Of a stretch of DNA of 64,000 nt, positions 36,312 through 45,118 are shown one piece after another. The notes under the pieces were generated by a model, which ran no database searches, was not told where the DNA came from, and saw nothing but the letters and a program-made list of their open reading frames with translations. This stretch comes from Microbacterium sp. SYP-A9085 (GTDB lineage Bacteria > Actinomycetota > Actinomycetes > Actinomycetales > Microbacteriaceae): positions 1 to 64,000 of the forward strand of contig NZ_WJII01000005.1 of the NCBI RefSeq assembly GCF_009649635.1, given 5' to 3'. The stretch's first letter is position 1, and each line of letters begins with the position of its first letter. A program made the translations under genes and the position numbers.

Positions 36312-36863
36312 TCAGGCGTCCACAGTCCACCCGTAGCGGCGGTGCAGCACCGCCGCGACGCGCGCGAACCGCTCACGGTCCAGCGCCGCGGCCTCACGGC
36401 GCAGCCCGTACCGGTGCACGAGGTACACCTGGTCGATGTCGACCCAGGACGGCCGGCCACGCGAGTCCCACGGGCCCGAGCCGATCGGCAGGAACTCGCG
36501 GTCCCCGTCGTGCGCCTTGCTGGTCAGCTTGACCGCATACGCGTACTCGGCGTCTCGCCGCCCGATCACCAGCACCGGGCGGTCCTTGCCGCGCCCGTCG
36601 TGCTCCTGGAACGGCACCCACGTCCAGACGACCTCGCCCGCATCCGGCGCGCCGTTGATCTTCGGGGCGTACGCGATACGCAGCCCGTCCATCGCCGGGG
36701 GCGTTATCTCGAGGGTCGCCGTACCGCCCGACTGGCCGGGCGAGGCATCCCGCGGCCTGGCGCCGCCCGAACCGCGAAACGACGGGCGGCGCCGCCGTGT
36801 CGGGCCCGTCGAGGGGCGCAGCAGTCCGAGAAGTCGAGACAGGATGCCGGGGCGGGACGTCAC
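36312..36863 (-). CDS. PemK/MazF-like endoribonuclease-family protein
   Basis: A 183-residue protein with GTG start. The C-terminal part is PemK/MazF-like: GEVVWTWVPFQEHDGRGKDRPVLVIGRR, split after the Phe, then AVKLTSKAHDGD, WVDIDQVYLVHRYGL and FARVAAVLHRRYGW. The first 50-60 residues are a basic, Ser/Pro/Gly-rich extension not found in compact MazF toxins. No antitoxin-sized ORF lies next to it: the neighbours are the sigma factor and amt. Activity is therefore uncertain. Confidence 0.82.
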   Translation of the reverse strand: MTSRPGILSRLLGLLRPSTGPTRRRRPSFRGSGGARPRDASPGQSGGTATLEITPPAMDGLRIAYAPKINGAPDAGEVVWTWVPFQEHDGRGKDRPVLVIGRRDAEYAYAVKLTSKAHDGDREFLPIGSGPWDSRGRPSWVDIDQVYLVHRYGLRREAAALDRERFARVAAVLHRRYGWTVDA

Positions 36864-36879
36864 CCCGCCACCCTATCGA

Positions 36880-38184
36880 TCAGGCTCCGTGCAGAACCGG
36901 CTCCGGCGCGACCGCCTGCACGGCGACCGGTCCCGTGGAGGCCTCCTCGGGGAACGCGTAGCCGCTCTCGCCGTGCACGGCGGTGTCGACGCCCGCCAGC
37001 TCGTCCTCACTGCGAATCCGGAATCCCATCGTCTTCTGGATGCCCCACCCGACCGCCCACGAGATGCCGAACGAGAAGACGAGCACCGACAGCGCCGCCA
37101 TCGTCTGCACGATGAGCTGGTCGGCGCTGCCCCCGGTGAACAGGCCCGTGCCGGTCGCGAAGAACCCCAGGTACAGCGTGCCGATAAGGCCGCCGACGAG
37201 GTGCACGCCGACCACGTCCAGGGAATCGTCGATGCGCAGCAGATACTTCAGCTCCACCGCCTTCGCGCACACGATGCCGGCGATGAGCCCCAGCAGCAGC
37301 GACCACCCCGGCGTGAGATTCGCGCACGCCGGGGTGATCGCCACCAGTCCCGCGACGGCCCCCGACGCCGCGCCCACCGAGGTCGGCTTGCGCCCCGTGA
37401 GTTTCTCGATGACCAGCCAGCCGAGGATCGCCGCGGCGGTCGCCCCCAGCGTGTTGATGGTGATCAGGCCGATCGGCGATCCGGATGCCGCGATCCCGTC
37501 GCCGGCCGCCGCTGCTCCCCCGTTGAACCCGAACCATCCGAACCACAGCAGCGCCGCCCCCAGCAGCACCAGCGGCACGTTGTGCGGCCTGTTGATGTCC
37601 TTGCTGAAGCCGACCCGCTTGCCCAGCACCAGTGCGAGCGCCAGCGCGGCCGCCCCCGCGTTGATGTGCACGGCGGTCCCGCCCGCGTAGTCGATGACGT
37701 TCGCCGACAGCCCCAGGTGCGTGCCCAGCGTCGCTATCCACCCGTCCGGGTTCCACACCCACCCCGCCACGAGGAAGTAGTCGAACGTCACGAACAGGGC
37801 CACGAACGCCATCCACGCGCCGAACTTCGCTCGATCCGCGATGGCGCCGGAGATCAGCGCGACGGTGATGATCGCGAACGTCGCCCCGAACGCCACTCCC
37901 ACCAGGTCCACGTTCGAGCTGCCGCCGGAGGCGAGATCACCGAGGCCGAAGTCCGAGAGCGGGTTCCCGACGAAACCCACCCAGCCGGTCGACACGTTCT
38001 GCATGCTGAACCCGTAGAGGATCCAGAGCACAGCGACCACGCCCATCGCGCCGAAGCTCATCATCATCATGCTGACGACGCTCTTGGCCCGCACGAGCCC
38101 GCCGTAGAAGAACGCCACACCCGGCGTCATCAGCAGTACCAGGGCCGTCGCCACGATGTACCACGAGAGGTTTCCGCTGTCCAT
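36880..38184 (-). CDS. amt: Ammonium transporter
   Basis: A 434-residue Amt/MEP/Rh channel with 11 expected membrane helices. Signature blocks are GVAFFYGGLVRAKSVVSMMM, DYAGGTAVHINAGAAAL with the first pore His, LLWFGWFGFNGG, and DVVGVHLVGGLIGTLYLGFF with the second His. The cytoplasmic C-tail is long and Glu/Pro-rich. It is not followed by glnK or glnD here. A GlnR-type box lies 24-61 bp upstream. The ATG at 38184 has no clear Shine-Dalgarno. Confidence 0.95.
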   Translation of the reverse strand: MDSGNLSWYIVATALVLLMTPGVAFFYGGLVRAKSVVSMMMMSFGAMGVVAVLWILYGFSMQNVSTGWVGFVGNPLSDFGLGDLASGGSSNVDLVGVAFGATFAIITVALISGAIADRAKFGAWMAFVALFVTFDYFLVAGWVWNPDGWIATLGTHLGLSANVIDYAGGTAVHINAGAAALALALVLGKRVGFSKDINRPHNVPLVLLGAALLWFGWFGFNGGAAAAGDGIAASGSPIGLITINTLGATAAAILGWLVIEKLTGRKPTSVGAASGAVAGLVAITPACANLTPGWSLLLGLIAGIVCAKAVELKYLLRIDDSLDVVGVHLVGGLIGTLYLGFFATGTGLFTGGSADQLIVQTMAALSVLVFSFGISWAVGWGIQKTMGFRIRSEDELAGVDTAVHGESGYAFPEEASTGPVAVQAVAPEPVLHGA

Positions 38185-38207
38185 GCGGGACAGTCTGGAA
38201 CCGGCGC

Positions 38208-38245
38208 GTTACCGCGGTCGCGTCATCGTGTTTCCGCGGTGTTAC
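38208..38245 (-). promoter_or_regulatory. GlnR-type nitrogen-control box upstream of amt
   Basis: On the minus strand GTAAC-N6-GAAAC (38245-38230) is an exact a-site of the actinobacterial GlnR consensus gTnAC-N6-GaAAC. After the expected 6-bp spacer comes ACGCG-N6-GTAAC (38223-38208), a degenerate b-site. The location just upstream of amt fits GlnR control of ammonium uptake known from Streptomyces and mycobacteria. Confidence 0.65.
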
Positions 38246-38291
38246 AGGCGCGGGCGCCGTGTGAACATCGCGTTTCAGGAGGGGCCCGGGG

Positions 38292-39311
38292 TCAGGATGT
38301 CGTCAGCGCTATCAGCCGCGAGACGGCCCGCAGGTACTTCTTGCGGTAGCCGCCGCCGAGCATCTCCTGCCCGAACACGTCGCTGAGCGCCCGCCCGGTC
38401 GCGCGGATCGGGATCTGCGCGTCGTACGCGCGGTCGATGAACGCCACCAGGCGCAGCGCGGCGGACTGATCGTCCAGCTGCTCGACATCCCGCAGCCCGA
38501 TGGCGTCGACGCCCTCGATCAGCCGGATGTAGCGGGACGGGTGCACCTTCGCCAGGTGCGCCACCAGCCCGCCGAACGGGTCGTCGGAGGCGACCCCGGA
38601 GATCGCGGCCTCAGCGATGGCGCGCTCGTAGCCGGCCGCATCCAGCGCCGGCGCCTCGCCGTCCACCGCGCGCTGCCGGTAGTCCGTGCCGTCGATGCGG
38701 ATCGTATGGAACGCGTCGGCCATCGCCTGGATCTCACGCAGGAAGTCCTGGGCGGCGAACCGTCCCTCGCCGAGCGCGTTCGGCGGGGTGTTGGATGTCG
38801 CCGCCAGTCGAGTGCCGCCCGCGACGAGCTCGCCCAGCAGCCGGGTCATCACCATCGTGTCGCCGGGATCGTCCAGCTCGAACTCGTCGATGCACAGCAG
38901 CTGCGACCCACGGAACAGGTCGACGGTCTTCTGGTAGCCGAGCGCCCCGACCAGTGCTGTGTACTCGATGAACGATCCGAAGTACTTCTGACGCGCGGGC
39001 ATCGCGTGGTAGACCGCCGCGAGCAGATGCGTCTTGCCGACGCCGAAACCGCCGTCCAGGTACACGCCCGGCTTGGCTGGCGCGACCTTCTTCGCCTTCC
39101 GGAACAGTCCGCCTTTCGCAGGCGCCGCGGCGGGGCCCGCGAACGCCGCCAGCTTCAGCTTCGCCTCCTGCTGGGAGGGGTAGGCGGGGTCCGGCCGGTA
39201 GCTGTCGAACGTGGCATCCCGGAACTGGCGGGGCGGAACGAGGGACGCGACCATCTCGGCGCCGGAGACCTGCGGGAGACGATCCGTCAGATGGACGATT
39301 CCGGGGGTCAA
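38292..39311 (-). CDS. zapE: Cell division ATPase ZapE (AFG1-like)
   Basis: A 339-residue P-loop ATPase of the AFG1/ZapE family, linked to the FtsZ ring. FDSYRPDPAYPSQQEA precedes Walker A YLDGGFGVGKTHLLAAV, then FIEYTALVGALGYQ, Walker B QLLCIDEFELDDPGDTMVM, and LAATSNTPPNALGEGRF. I chose a TTG at 39311 because AGGAG lies 7 nt upstream and in-frame ATGs are either too far up or inside the conserved region. Divergent from the sulfurtransferase-sufE pair, a common actinobacterial layout. Confidence 0.9.
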   Translation of the reverse strand: MTPGIVHLTDRLPQVSGAEMVASLVPPRQFRDATFDSYRPDPAYPSQQEAKLKLAAFAGPAAAPAKGGLFRKAKKVAPAKPGVYLDGGFGVGKTHLLAAVYHAMPARQKYFGSFIEYTALVGALGYQKTVDLFRGSQLLCIDEFELDDPGDTMVMTRLLGELVAGGTRLAATSNTPPNALGEGRFAAQDFLREIQAMADAFHTIRIDGTDYRQRAVDGEAPALDAAGYERAIAEAAISGVASDDPFGGLVAHLAKVHPSRYIRLIEGVDAIGLRDVEQLDDQSAALRLVAFIDRAYDAQIPIRATGRALSDVFGQEMLGGGYRKKYLRAVSRLIALTTS

Positions 39312-39466
39312 AGACGCGCTCCTGCCAGGCGGCCATGCCGGTGGGTGACCGATCATGACGGAGTGTGAACGAAAGGGCCAGGCGCCTGAACAGGCGACTA
39401 CTCTCGAAAGAGACGGCATCCACCCTACGCCGTCGAATCCGCACGCCCGATCCGAGGAGACTTTCC

Positions 39467-40372
39467 GTGTCCGTCGACCCCGACACCTCATCCGCAAAAT
39501 TCGCCGAGTACGCCGCCCCGCAGCGGCTCGTGACCGCGGACTGGCTGCAGGAACGCCTCGGCACGCCGGGCCTGGTGGTCGTGGAATCCGACGAGGACGT
39601 GCTCCTGTACGAGACCGGCCACATCCCGGGCGCCGTGAAGATCGACTGGCACACCGAGCTGAACGACCCGGTGGTCCGCGACTACCTGGACGGCGAAGGC
39701 TTCGCGAAGCTCCTGTCGAAGAAGGGGATCGCCCGCGACGACACCGTCGTCATCTATGGCGACAAGAACAACTGGTGGGCGGCGTACGCCCTGTGGGTGT
39801 TCTCGCTGTTCGGCCACGAGGACGTCCGCCTGCTCGACGGCGGCCGCGACCTGTGGCTCGCGCAGGGACGCCCCGTGACCACCGACGCCACCGTGCGCAG
39901 CGCCACCGATTATCCGGTCGTGGAACGCGACGACAGCGAGCTGCGCGCGTTCCGCGAGGACGTGCTCACGCACTTCGGCAAGCCCCTGATCGACGTCCGC
40001 TCCCCCGAGGAGTACAGCGGAGAGCGCACGCACATGCCCGACTACCCCGAGGAAGGCGCGCTGCGCGGCGGCCACATCCCGACGGCGCGCAGCGTCCCGT
40101 GGAAGCGCGCGGTGGCCGACGACGGCACGTTCAAGGCCCGCGCCGACCTCGAGAAGATCTACCGCGACGAGATCGGGCTCGGCGACGGCGACGCGATCAT
40201 CGCGTACTGCCGGATCGGCGAGCGGTCCAGCCACACCTGGTTCGTGTTGCAGCACCTGCTCGGTTTCGAGGACGTCCGCAACTACGACGGCTCGTGGAGC
40301 GAGTGGGGTTCGTCGGTGCGCGTGCCGATCGCGGCGGGCTCGGAGCCGGGTGCGGCGCCGGTCCTGCGCTAG
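39467..40372 (+). CDS. Thiosulfate/3-mercaptopyruvate sulfurtransferase
   Basis: A 301-residue tandem rhodanese. The first, non-catalytic domain has [20 protein letters not shown] and [17 protein letters not shown]. The second has [27 protein letters not shown] and the active loop [16 protein letters not shown] with the catalytic Cys. The CRIGER loop is closer to thiosulfate than mercaptopyruvate enzymes. GTG at 39467 with GAGGAGA upstream. Eleven bases separate it from sufE. Confidence 0.93.
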   Translation: MSVDPDTSSAKFAEYAAPQRLVTADWLQERLGTPGLVVVESDEDVLLYETGHIPGAVKIDWHTELNDPVVRDYLDGEGFAKLLSKKGIARDDTVVIYGDKNNWWAAYALWVFSLFGHEDVRLLDGGRDLWLAQGRPVTTDATVRSATDYPVVERDDSELRAFREDVLTHFGKPLIDVRSPEEYSGERTHMPDYPEEGALRGGHIPTARSVPWKRAVADDGTFKARADLEKIYRDEIGLGDGDAIIAYCRIGERSSHTWFVLQHLLGFEDVRNYDGSWSEWGSSVRVPIAAGSEPGAAPVLR

Positions 40373-40383
40373 CGGATGGGACA

Positions 40384-40833
40384 ATGGCGGGGATGACGCA
40401 GACGCAGCTCCCGCAGGTCCTCGCCGAGATCCGTGACGAGTTCCTCGAACTCGACGAGCCGGACCGCCTCCAGCTGCTCCTGGAGTTCTCCAAGGAGCTG
40501 CCGGAGGCGCCGGCACGGTACACGGACCACCCGGAGCTGTACGAGCGGGTCGCCGAATGCCAGTCGCCGGTGTTCATCGCCGTCGAGGTGTCCGACGAGA
40601 AGATCGTGACGATGCACGCCACCGCGCCGGTCGAAGCGCCGACCACGCGCGGATTCGCCAGCATCCTGGTCCAGGGGCTTTCCGGCCTGTCCGCAGAGGC
40701 AGTGCTGGCCGTCCCGGGCGACTATCCGCAGAGCCTCGGGCTGACCCGTGCGGTCTCGCCGCTGCGGATCTCCGGGATGACCGGGATGCTCGTGCGCACC
40801 CAGCGCCAGGTGCGCGCCATCACGTCCGTGTGA
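40384..40833 (+). CDS. sufE: SufE-family cysteine desulfurase partner
   Basis: A 149-residue SufE protein that accepts sulfur from a cysteine desulfurase for Fe-S assembly. The persulfide Cys is in YERVAECQSPVFIAVEV; flanking parts are FSKELPEAPARYTDH and GFASILVQGLSGLSAEAVL. Start at the ATG at 40384 or nine bases on at 40393 (MTQTQLP); the first has better-placed purines upstream. Pairing with a sulfurtransferase suggests a sulfur-relay transcript. Confidence 0.92.
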   Translation: MAGMTQTQLPQVLAEIRDEFLELDEPDRLQLLLEFSKELPEAPARYTDHPELYERVAECQSPVFIAVEVSDEKIVTMHATAPVEAPTTRGFASILVQGLSGLSAEAVLAVPGDYPQSLGLTRAVSPLRISGMTGMLVRTQRQVRAITSV

Positions 40834-40836
40834 CCG

Positions 40837-42039
40837 TCACGGCGCAGTCAGCGCGTGGGCGGTCACCCACTCCCGGATCGCATCGGCCCAGCGCTGCGCG
40901 TCGTAGTTCCACAGCTTCGTGTGCCGGGCCACCTGGAACGACTCCAGGGTGACCAGATCGGGCCGGGCCGCCGCGAGCACATGCGAGGCGTCCGAGGGGA
41001 CGAATCCGTCGTCGTCGCTGTGCAGGATGAGGATGGGATGCTGCAGCTCGGCCGCCCGGGACACGACATCCAACCGGTCCAGCGGGATCGCCGGGGTCCC
41101 GGTCAGGGGCGCAGCCCAGTGCGTCTGCAGGGCGCCGAGGGCGAGTCCCGTGACGGGATCGGGCACCCGCAGCTGCCGCGCCTGGAAGCCGAGCACGACG
41201 CGCCAGTCCACGACGGGTGAGTCGAGCACGAGCCCCGCGATGGCGTCCCGGTGCGGTGAGCCGAGCTCGATCTGCAGCGCTATGGCACCGCCCATCGACC
41301 AGCCCATCAGCAGCACCTGCCGGGCGCCGCGCCGCAGCGCAAACGCTATCGCCGCGTCCACGTCGCGCCATTCCGTCGCGCCGAGCGCGTAGCGCCCGGT
41401 CCGGCTGCGCGGCGCATCGCCGTCGTTGCGGTACGAGACGACGAGCACCGGCATCCCCAGGGCGTGGAAGACGGGAACCGCGCGCAGGCATTCCTGACGG
41501 CGTGTGCCGCGCCCGTGGATCTGGATGACCCACGTGTCCAGGCCGTCCTCCGCCGGGAACAGCCACGCCGGGCACGGCCCGAGCGCCGACCCGATCAGCT
41601 CCGAACTGAACGGCAGGTGCAGCTGCTCGGGCGCGTCGAAGTACCACCCGCTGAACGCCGCCTGCGCCGACAGCCGCGAGGCGGGGCCGATCTCGGTGAG
41701 CAGCTTGCGCTTCACGGTGCGGGCGTCGGTGCCCAGCACGCTGCCGAGCTTCACATACGACTCCGTGCCCGACGTGAAAAGGCCGTAGCGCCCCGGCAGC
41801 TCGGTGTCGAGGGTGCGCGCGAGCGTTATAGTCTGCGCGGGCAGGTCGAGGTCGACGATCTCGGTGTCCGGCACGCGGGCAGACGGCGTCACGACCTTGC
41901 GGGCGAGCCGCACCGACAGCACGCCCCACACCGCGAGAACGCCCGCGAGGGCGCCGGCCAGCGTCGCCACAACGGGGCCGACGCCGGATCGGAGCAGGGG
42001 TGCGGCGCCGTGTGATGCGGCGCGCCTGGAGGGCATCAT
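40837..42039 (-). CDS. Membrane-anchored alpha/beta hydrolase
   Basis: A 400-residue protein. An N-terminal membrane segment (about 20-43: VGPVVATLAGALAGVLAVWGVL) is followed by about 100 residues of unknown fold and an alpha/beta hydrolase domain. Nucleophile elbow: LLMGWSMGGAIAL; acid region: ILILHSDDDGFVPSDAS; His: QVARHTKLWNYD. WVIQIHGRGTRRQECLRAV supplies the oxyanion-hole strand. Likely an exported or membrane-bound esterase, substrate unknown. Divergent from DUF3000 with a gap of only 25 bp. Confidence 0.82.
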   Translation of the reverse strand: MMPSRRAASHGAAPLLRSGVGPVVATLAGALAGVLAVWGVLSVRLARKVVTPSARVPDTEIVDLDLPAQTITLARTLDTELPGRYGLFTSGTESYVKLGSVLGTDARTVKRKLLTEIGPASRLSAQAAFSGWYFDAPEQLHLPFSSELIGSALGPCPAWLFPAEDGLDTWVIQIHGRGTRRQECLRAVPVFHALGMPVLVVSYRNDGDAPRSRTGRYALGATEWRDVDAAIAFALRRGARQVLLMGWSMGGAIALQIELGSPHRDAIAGLVLDSPVVDWRVVLGFQARQLRVPDPVTGLALGALQTHWAAPLTGTPAIPLDRLDVVSRAAELQHPILILHSDDDGFVPSDASHVLAAARPDLVTLESFQVARHTKLWNYDAQRWADAIREWVTAHALTAP

Positions 42040-42064
42040 CGACCGATCACTCTAGTCTGTCCGG

Positions 42065-42646
42065 GTGGCAGACCCCTCTCAGCCGTCGCCCTTCGAACGT
42101 GCCGCCGCCCAGGTGCGGGCGACCACGTTCCGCTCCGACCTCGTCGTGCGCGAGATTCCCGCCCCCGGCGGTCTCGCCCCGTTCGCGCTCGCGCTGGCCG
42201 GCGACATCCGTCCCGACGAGGAGGGCGGGCAGTCGCAGTACGGCACCGGCCGGTTCGTGCTGCTGCACGACCCGGAGGAGCCGGAGTCCTGGCAGGGCGC
42301 ATGGCGTATTGTGAGTTTCGCGCAGGCCCCTCTGGAGCCGGAGATCGGCAGCGATCCCCTGCTCGCGGACGTCGCCTGGTCTTGGCTCGTCGACGCGCTC
42401 GATTCCCGCCACGCCGGCTACCGCGCGGCGGCGGGAACGGCCACGAAGACGCTGTCCCGCGGTTTCGGGGCGCTGGCGGCCGAGGGCGAGGGCTCCCAGA
42501 TCGAACTGCGCGCCTCCTGGTCGCCGGACGGCGACATGACCGACCATGTCCAGGCATGGGCGGAACTGGTCTGCATGCTCGCCGGCCTTCCGCCCGGGTC
42601 GGAGGGGGTGGAAGTGTTCACGGCGCGGAGGATGATGCGTGACTGA
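42065..42646 (+). CDS. DUF3000 family protein
   Basis: A 193-residue protein, GTG start. DUF3000 features: FERAAAQVRATTFRSDLVVREIPAPGGLAP split near Arg, DPEEPESWQGAWRIVSF, and DALDSRHAGYRAAAGTATKTLSRGFG. Restricted to actinobacteria, function unknown. It overlaps the RNase D-like gene by 8 bp and heads an operon that continues with fadA and fadB, a conserved linkage. Confidence 0.92.
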   Translation: MADPSQPSPFERAAAQVRATTFRSDLVVREIPAPGGLAPFALALAGDIRPDEEGGQSQYGTGRFVLLHDPEEPESWQGAWRIVSFAQAPLEPEIGSDPLLADVAWSWLVDALDSRHAGYRAAAGTATKTLSRGFGALAAEGEGSQIELRASWSPDGDMTDHVQAWAELVCMLAGLPPGSEGVEVFTARRMMRD

Positions 42647-43835
42647 CTATCAGGTGCTCGCCGACGGCGACGCCCTCCGGCGCGCGGTCGACATCCTCGC
42701 CTCCGGCACCGGACCCATCGCGGTGGACGTGGAACGGGCGTCGGGTTACCGCTACTCGCAGCGTGCGTACCTCGTGCAGATGTACCGCCGAGACGCGGGG
42801 GTGTTCCTGTTCGACCCGCCCGCGATCGGCGAGTTCCAGCCGCTGCAGGCGGCGATCGCCGGCGAGGAATGGGTGCTGCACGCGGCGAGCCAGGATCTCC
42901 CGTCCCTGCGCGAGCTCGGGCTCGTGCCGGCGGTGATCTTCGACACCGAGCTTGCCGCGCGCCTGCTCGGGCACGATCACGTGGGCCTCGGCGCCGTCGT
43001 CTCCGACACGCTGGGCATCACGCTCGCGAAGGAGCACTCCGCCGCCGACTGGTCCACGCGCCCGCTGCCTCAGTCGTGGCTGGAATACGCGGCCCTCGAC
43101 GTCGAGTACCTCATCGACGTCCGTGACGCCCTGGACGCGGAGCTCGCCGACCAGGACAAGGAGGAGTTTGCGCGCCAGGAGTTCGCCGCCGAGCTCGCCC
43201 GCCCGCCGAAGCCGCCGCGCACGGACCCGTGGCGGCGGCTGAGCGGCCTGCACTCGGTGCGCGGCCGCCGTGCTTTCGCGATCGCCCGCGAGCTGTGGCA
43301 GTCGCGTGAGGCCTACGCCCGTGAGGTGGACGTCTCCCCCGGGCGCCTCGTCCCGGACCGCTCCCTGATCGCGGCGGTGCGGGCCGAACCCGCCAGCAAG
43401 CCCGACCTGGCGGCCTTGAAGGACTTCACCGGGCGTGCCAGCCGGACCCAGCTCGACCGCTGGTGGGAGGCCATCGTCCGCGGCCGGGAGACGACAGACC
43501 TGCCCCTCGAGCGTGTGCACGGCGACGGCCTGCCGCCGGTGCGGGCATGGCGCGACCGGAACCCGGAGGCTGACCGGCGGCTGAAGGCCGCGAAGCCCGC
43601 CGTCGAGGAGCATGCCAGTGCGCTCGGCATGCCCACCGAGAACCTGCTCACGCCCGAGTTGCTGCGCCGCGTCGCCTGGCAGCCCCCGGAGCCGGCGACC
43701 GCGGACGCCGTCGGCGACGCCCTCACCGAGCTCGGCGCCCGACGCTGGCAGGTTGCACAGACCGCACACATCATCGCCGATGCTTTTGTGGCTTCCGTGC
43801 AAGCTGTCGAGGACGCCCCGGAAGCCGCTTCGTAG
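42639..43835 (+). CDS. RNase D-like 3'-5' exonuclease with HRDC domain
   Basis: A 398-residue protein. The DEDD exonuclease domain (about 1-180) has IAVDVERASGYRYSQRAYLVQM, WVLHAASQDLPSLRELG and WLEYAALDVEYLIDVRD, so the acidic residues are retained. An HRDC-type helical domain follows (WRRLSGLHSVRGRRAFAIARELW). The C-terminal part may hold a second HRDC-like fold. Predicted to trim RNA 3' ends. GTG start at 42639 overlaps DUF3000. Confidence 0.92.
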   Translation: MTDYQVLADGDALRRAVDILASGTGPIAVDVERASGYRYSQRAYLVQMYRRDAGVFLFDPPAIGEFQPLQAAIAGEEWVLHAASQDLPSLRELGLVPAVIFDTELAARLLGHDHVGLGAVVSDTLGITLAKEHSAADWSTRPLPQSWLEYAALDVEYLIDVRDALDAELADQDKEEFARQEFAAELARPPKPPRTDPWRRLSGLHSVRGRRAFAIARELWQSREAYAREVDVSPGRLVPDRSLIAAVRAEPASKPDLAALKDFTGRASRTQLDRWWEAIVRGRETTDLPLERVHGDGLPPVRAWRDRNPEADRRLKAAKPAVEEHASALGMPTENLLTPELLRRVAWQPPEPATADAVGDALTELGARRWQVAQTAHIIADAFVASVQAVEDAPEAAS

Positions 43836-43912
43836 ATTCGCCACACCCGGTTCGGGACGGATTCCTCCGCCTGCATAGGCTTGCCTCGATTCCCCAATTG
43901 TTTGGAGGCAGA

Positions 43913-45118
43913 GTGGCCGAGCTTTCGGACGTCTTCTTCGTCGATGGAGTGCGCACGCCGTTCGGGCGTGCCGGCGAAAAGGGCATGTACTGGAACACCC
44001 GTGCGGACGATCTCGCCGTCAAGGCGACGATCGGGCTGATGGAGCGAAACCCGCAAGTCCCGGCATCCCGTGTCGACGACGTCGCCGTCGCCGCGACGAG
44101 CCAGACCGGCGACCAGGGCCTGACCCTGGGGCGCACGGTGGGCCTGCTCGCCGGGCTCCCGGAGACGGTGCCCGGGTTCGCCATCGACCGGATGTGCGCG
44201 GGCGCCATGACGAGCGTCGCGATGATGTCCGGGGCGCTCGCGACCGGGATGTACGACGTCGCCCTGGCCGGCGGTGTCGAGCACATGGGGCATCACCCGA
44301 TCGGCGCCAACGCGGATCCGAACCCCCGGTTCGTGGCCGAGCGGTTGGTGGACCCGGCCGCCCTGAACATGGGCGTGACGGCAGAGCGGATCCACGATCG
44401 GTTCCCGGAGCTGACCCGGGAGCGCGCCGACCGCTATGGCATGCTCAGCCAGCAGAAGGCGCAGGCCGCGTACGACGCGGGGAAGATCCAGCCCGATCTA
44501 GTGCCGGTCGCGATCAAGGGCGCCGATGGCGCGTGGGGTCTGGCGACCGAGGACGAGGGACGCCGTCCGGAGACGACGATGGAGGGCCTGGCGGGTCTGA
44601 AGACGCCGTTCCGCCCGCACGGCCGGGTGACCGCGGGCACGTCCTCGCCGCTCACCGACGGCGCCACGATGGCGCTGCTGGCCGGCGGCGCGGCGGTCAA
44701 GGAACTCGGCCTCGCCCCGAAGATGCGGCTCGTCTCGTTCGCGTTCGCCGGCGTGCAGCCGGAGATCATGGGCATCGGCCCCATCCCGTCGACGGAGAAG
44801 GCGCTGCGCAAAGCCGGCCTGTCGGTCTCTGACATCGGCCTGTTCGAGCTGAACGAGGCGTTCGCCATCCAGGTCATCTCGCTGCTGGATCATTTCGGCA
44901 TCGCCGACGACGACGCGCGCGTGAACCAGTGGGGCGGGGCGATAGCGGTCGGCCATCCGCTGGCGGCCTCCGGCGTCCGGCTGATGATCCAGCTGGCCGC
45001 TCAGTTCGCGGAGCGCCCGGATGTCCGGTACGGCCTTACCGCCATGTGCGTCGGGCTCGGTCAGGGCGGCTCGGTGGTCTGGGAGAACCCCCACTACAAC
45101 GGCAGGAAGAGGAAGTGA
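43913..45118 (+). CDS. fadA: Acetyl-CoA acyltransferase (thiolase)
   Basis: A 401-residue thiolase that cleaves 3-ketoacyl-CoA in beta-oxidation. The acylated Cys is in GFAIDRMCAGAMTSVAMM, the catalytic His in WGGAIAVGHPLAASGVRLM, and the second Cys in LTAMCVGLGQGGSVVWEN. FELNEAFAIQVISLL is the conserved NEAFA motif. GTG at 43913 with GGAGG upstream. It overlaps fadB as GTGA, so the two subunits of the trifunctional-type complex are co-translated. Confidence 0.95.
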   Translation: MAELSDVFFVDGVRTPFGRAGEKGMYWNTRADDLAVKATIGLMERNPQVPASRVDDVAVAATSQTGDQGLTLGRTVGLLAGLPETVPGFAIDRMCAGAMTSVAMMSGALATGMYDVALAGGVEHMGHHPIGANADPNPRFVAERLVDPAALNMGVTAERIHDRFPELTRERADRYGMLSQQKAQAAYDAGKIQPDLVPVAIKGADGAWGLATEDEGRRPETTMEGLAGLKTPFRPHGRVTAGTSSPLTDGATMALLAGGAAVKELGLAPKMRLVSFAFAGVQPEIMGIGPIPSTEKALRKAGLSVSDIGLFELNEAFAIQVISLLDHFGIADDDARVNQWGGAIAVGHPLAASGVRLMIQLAAQFAERPDVRYGLTAMCVGLGQGGSVVWENPHYNGRKRK

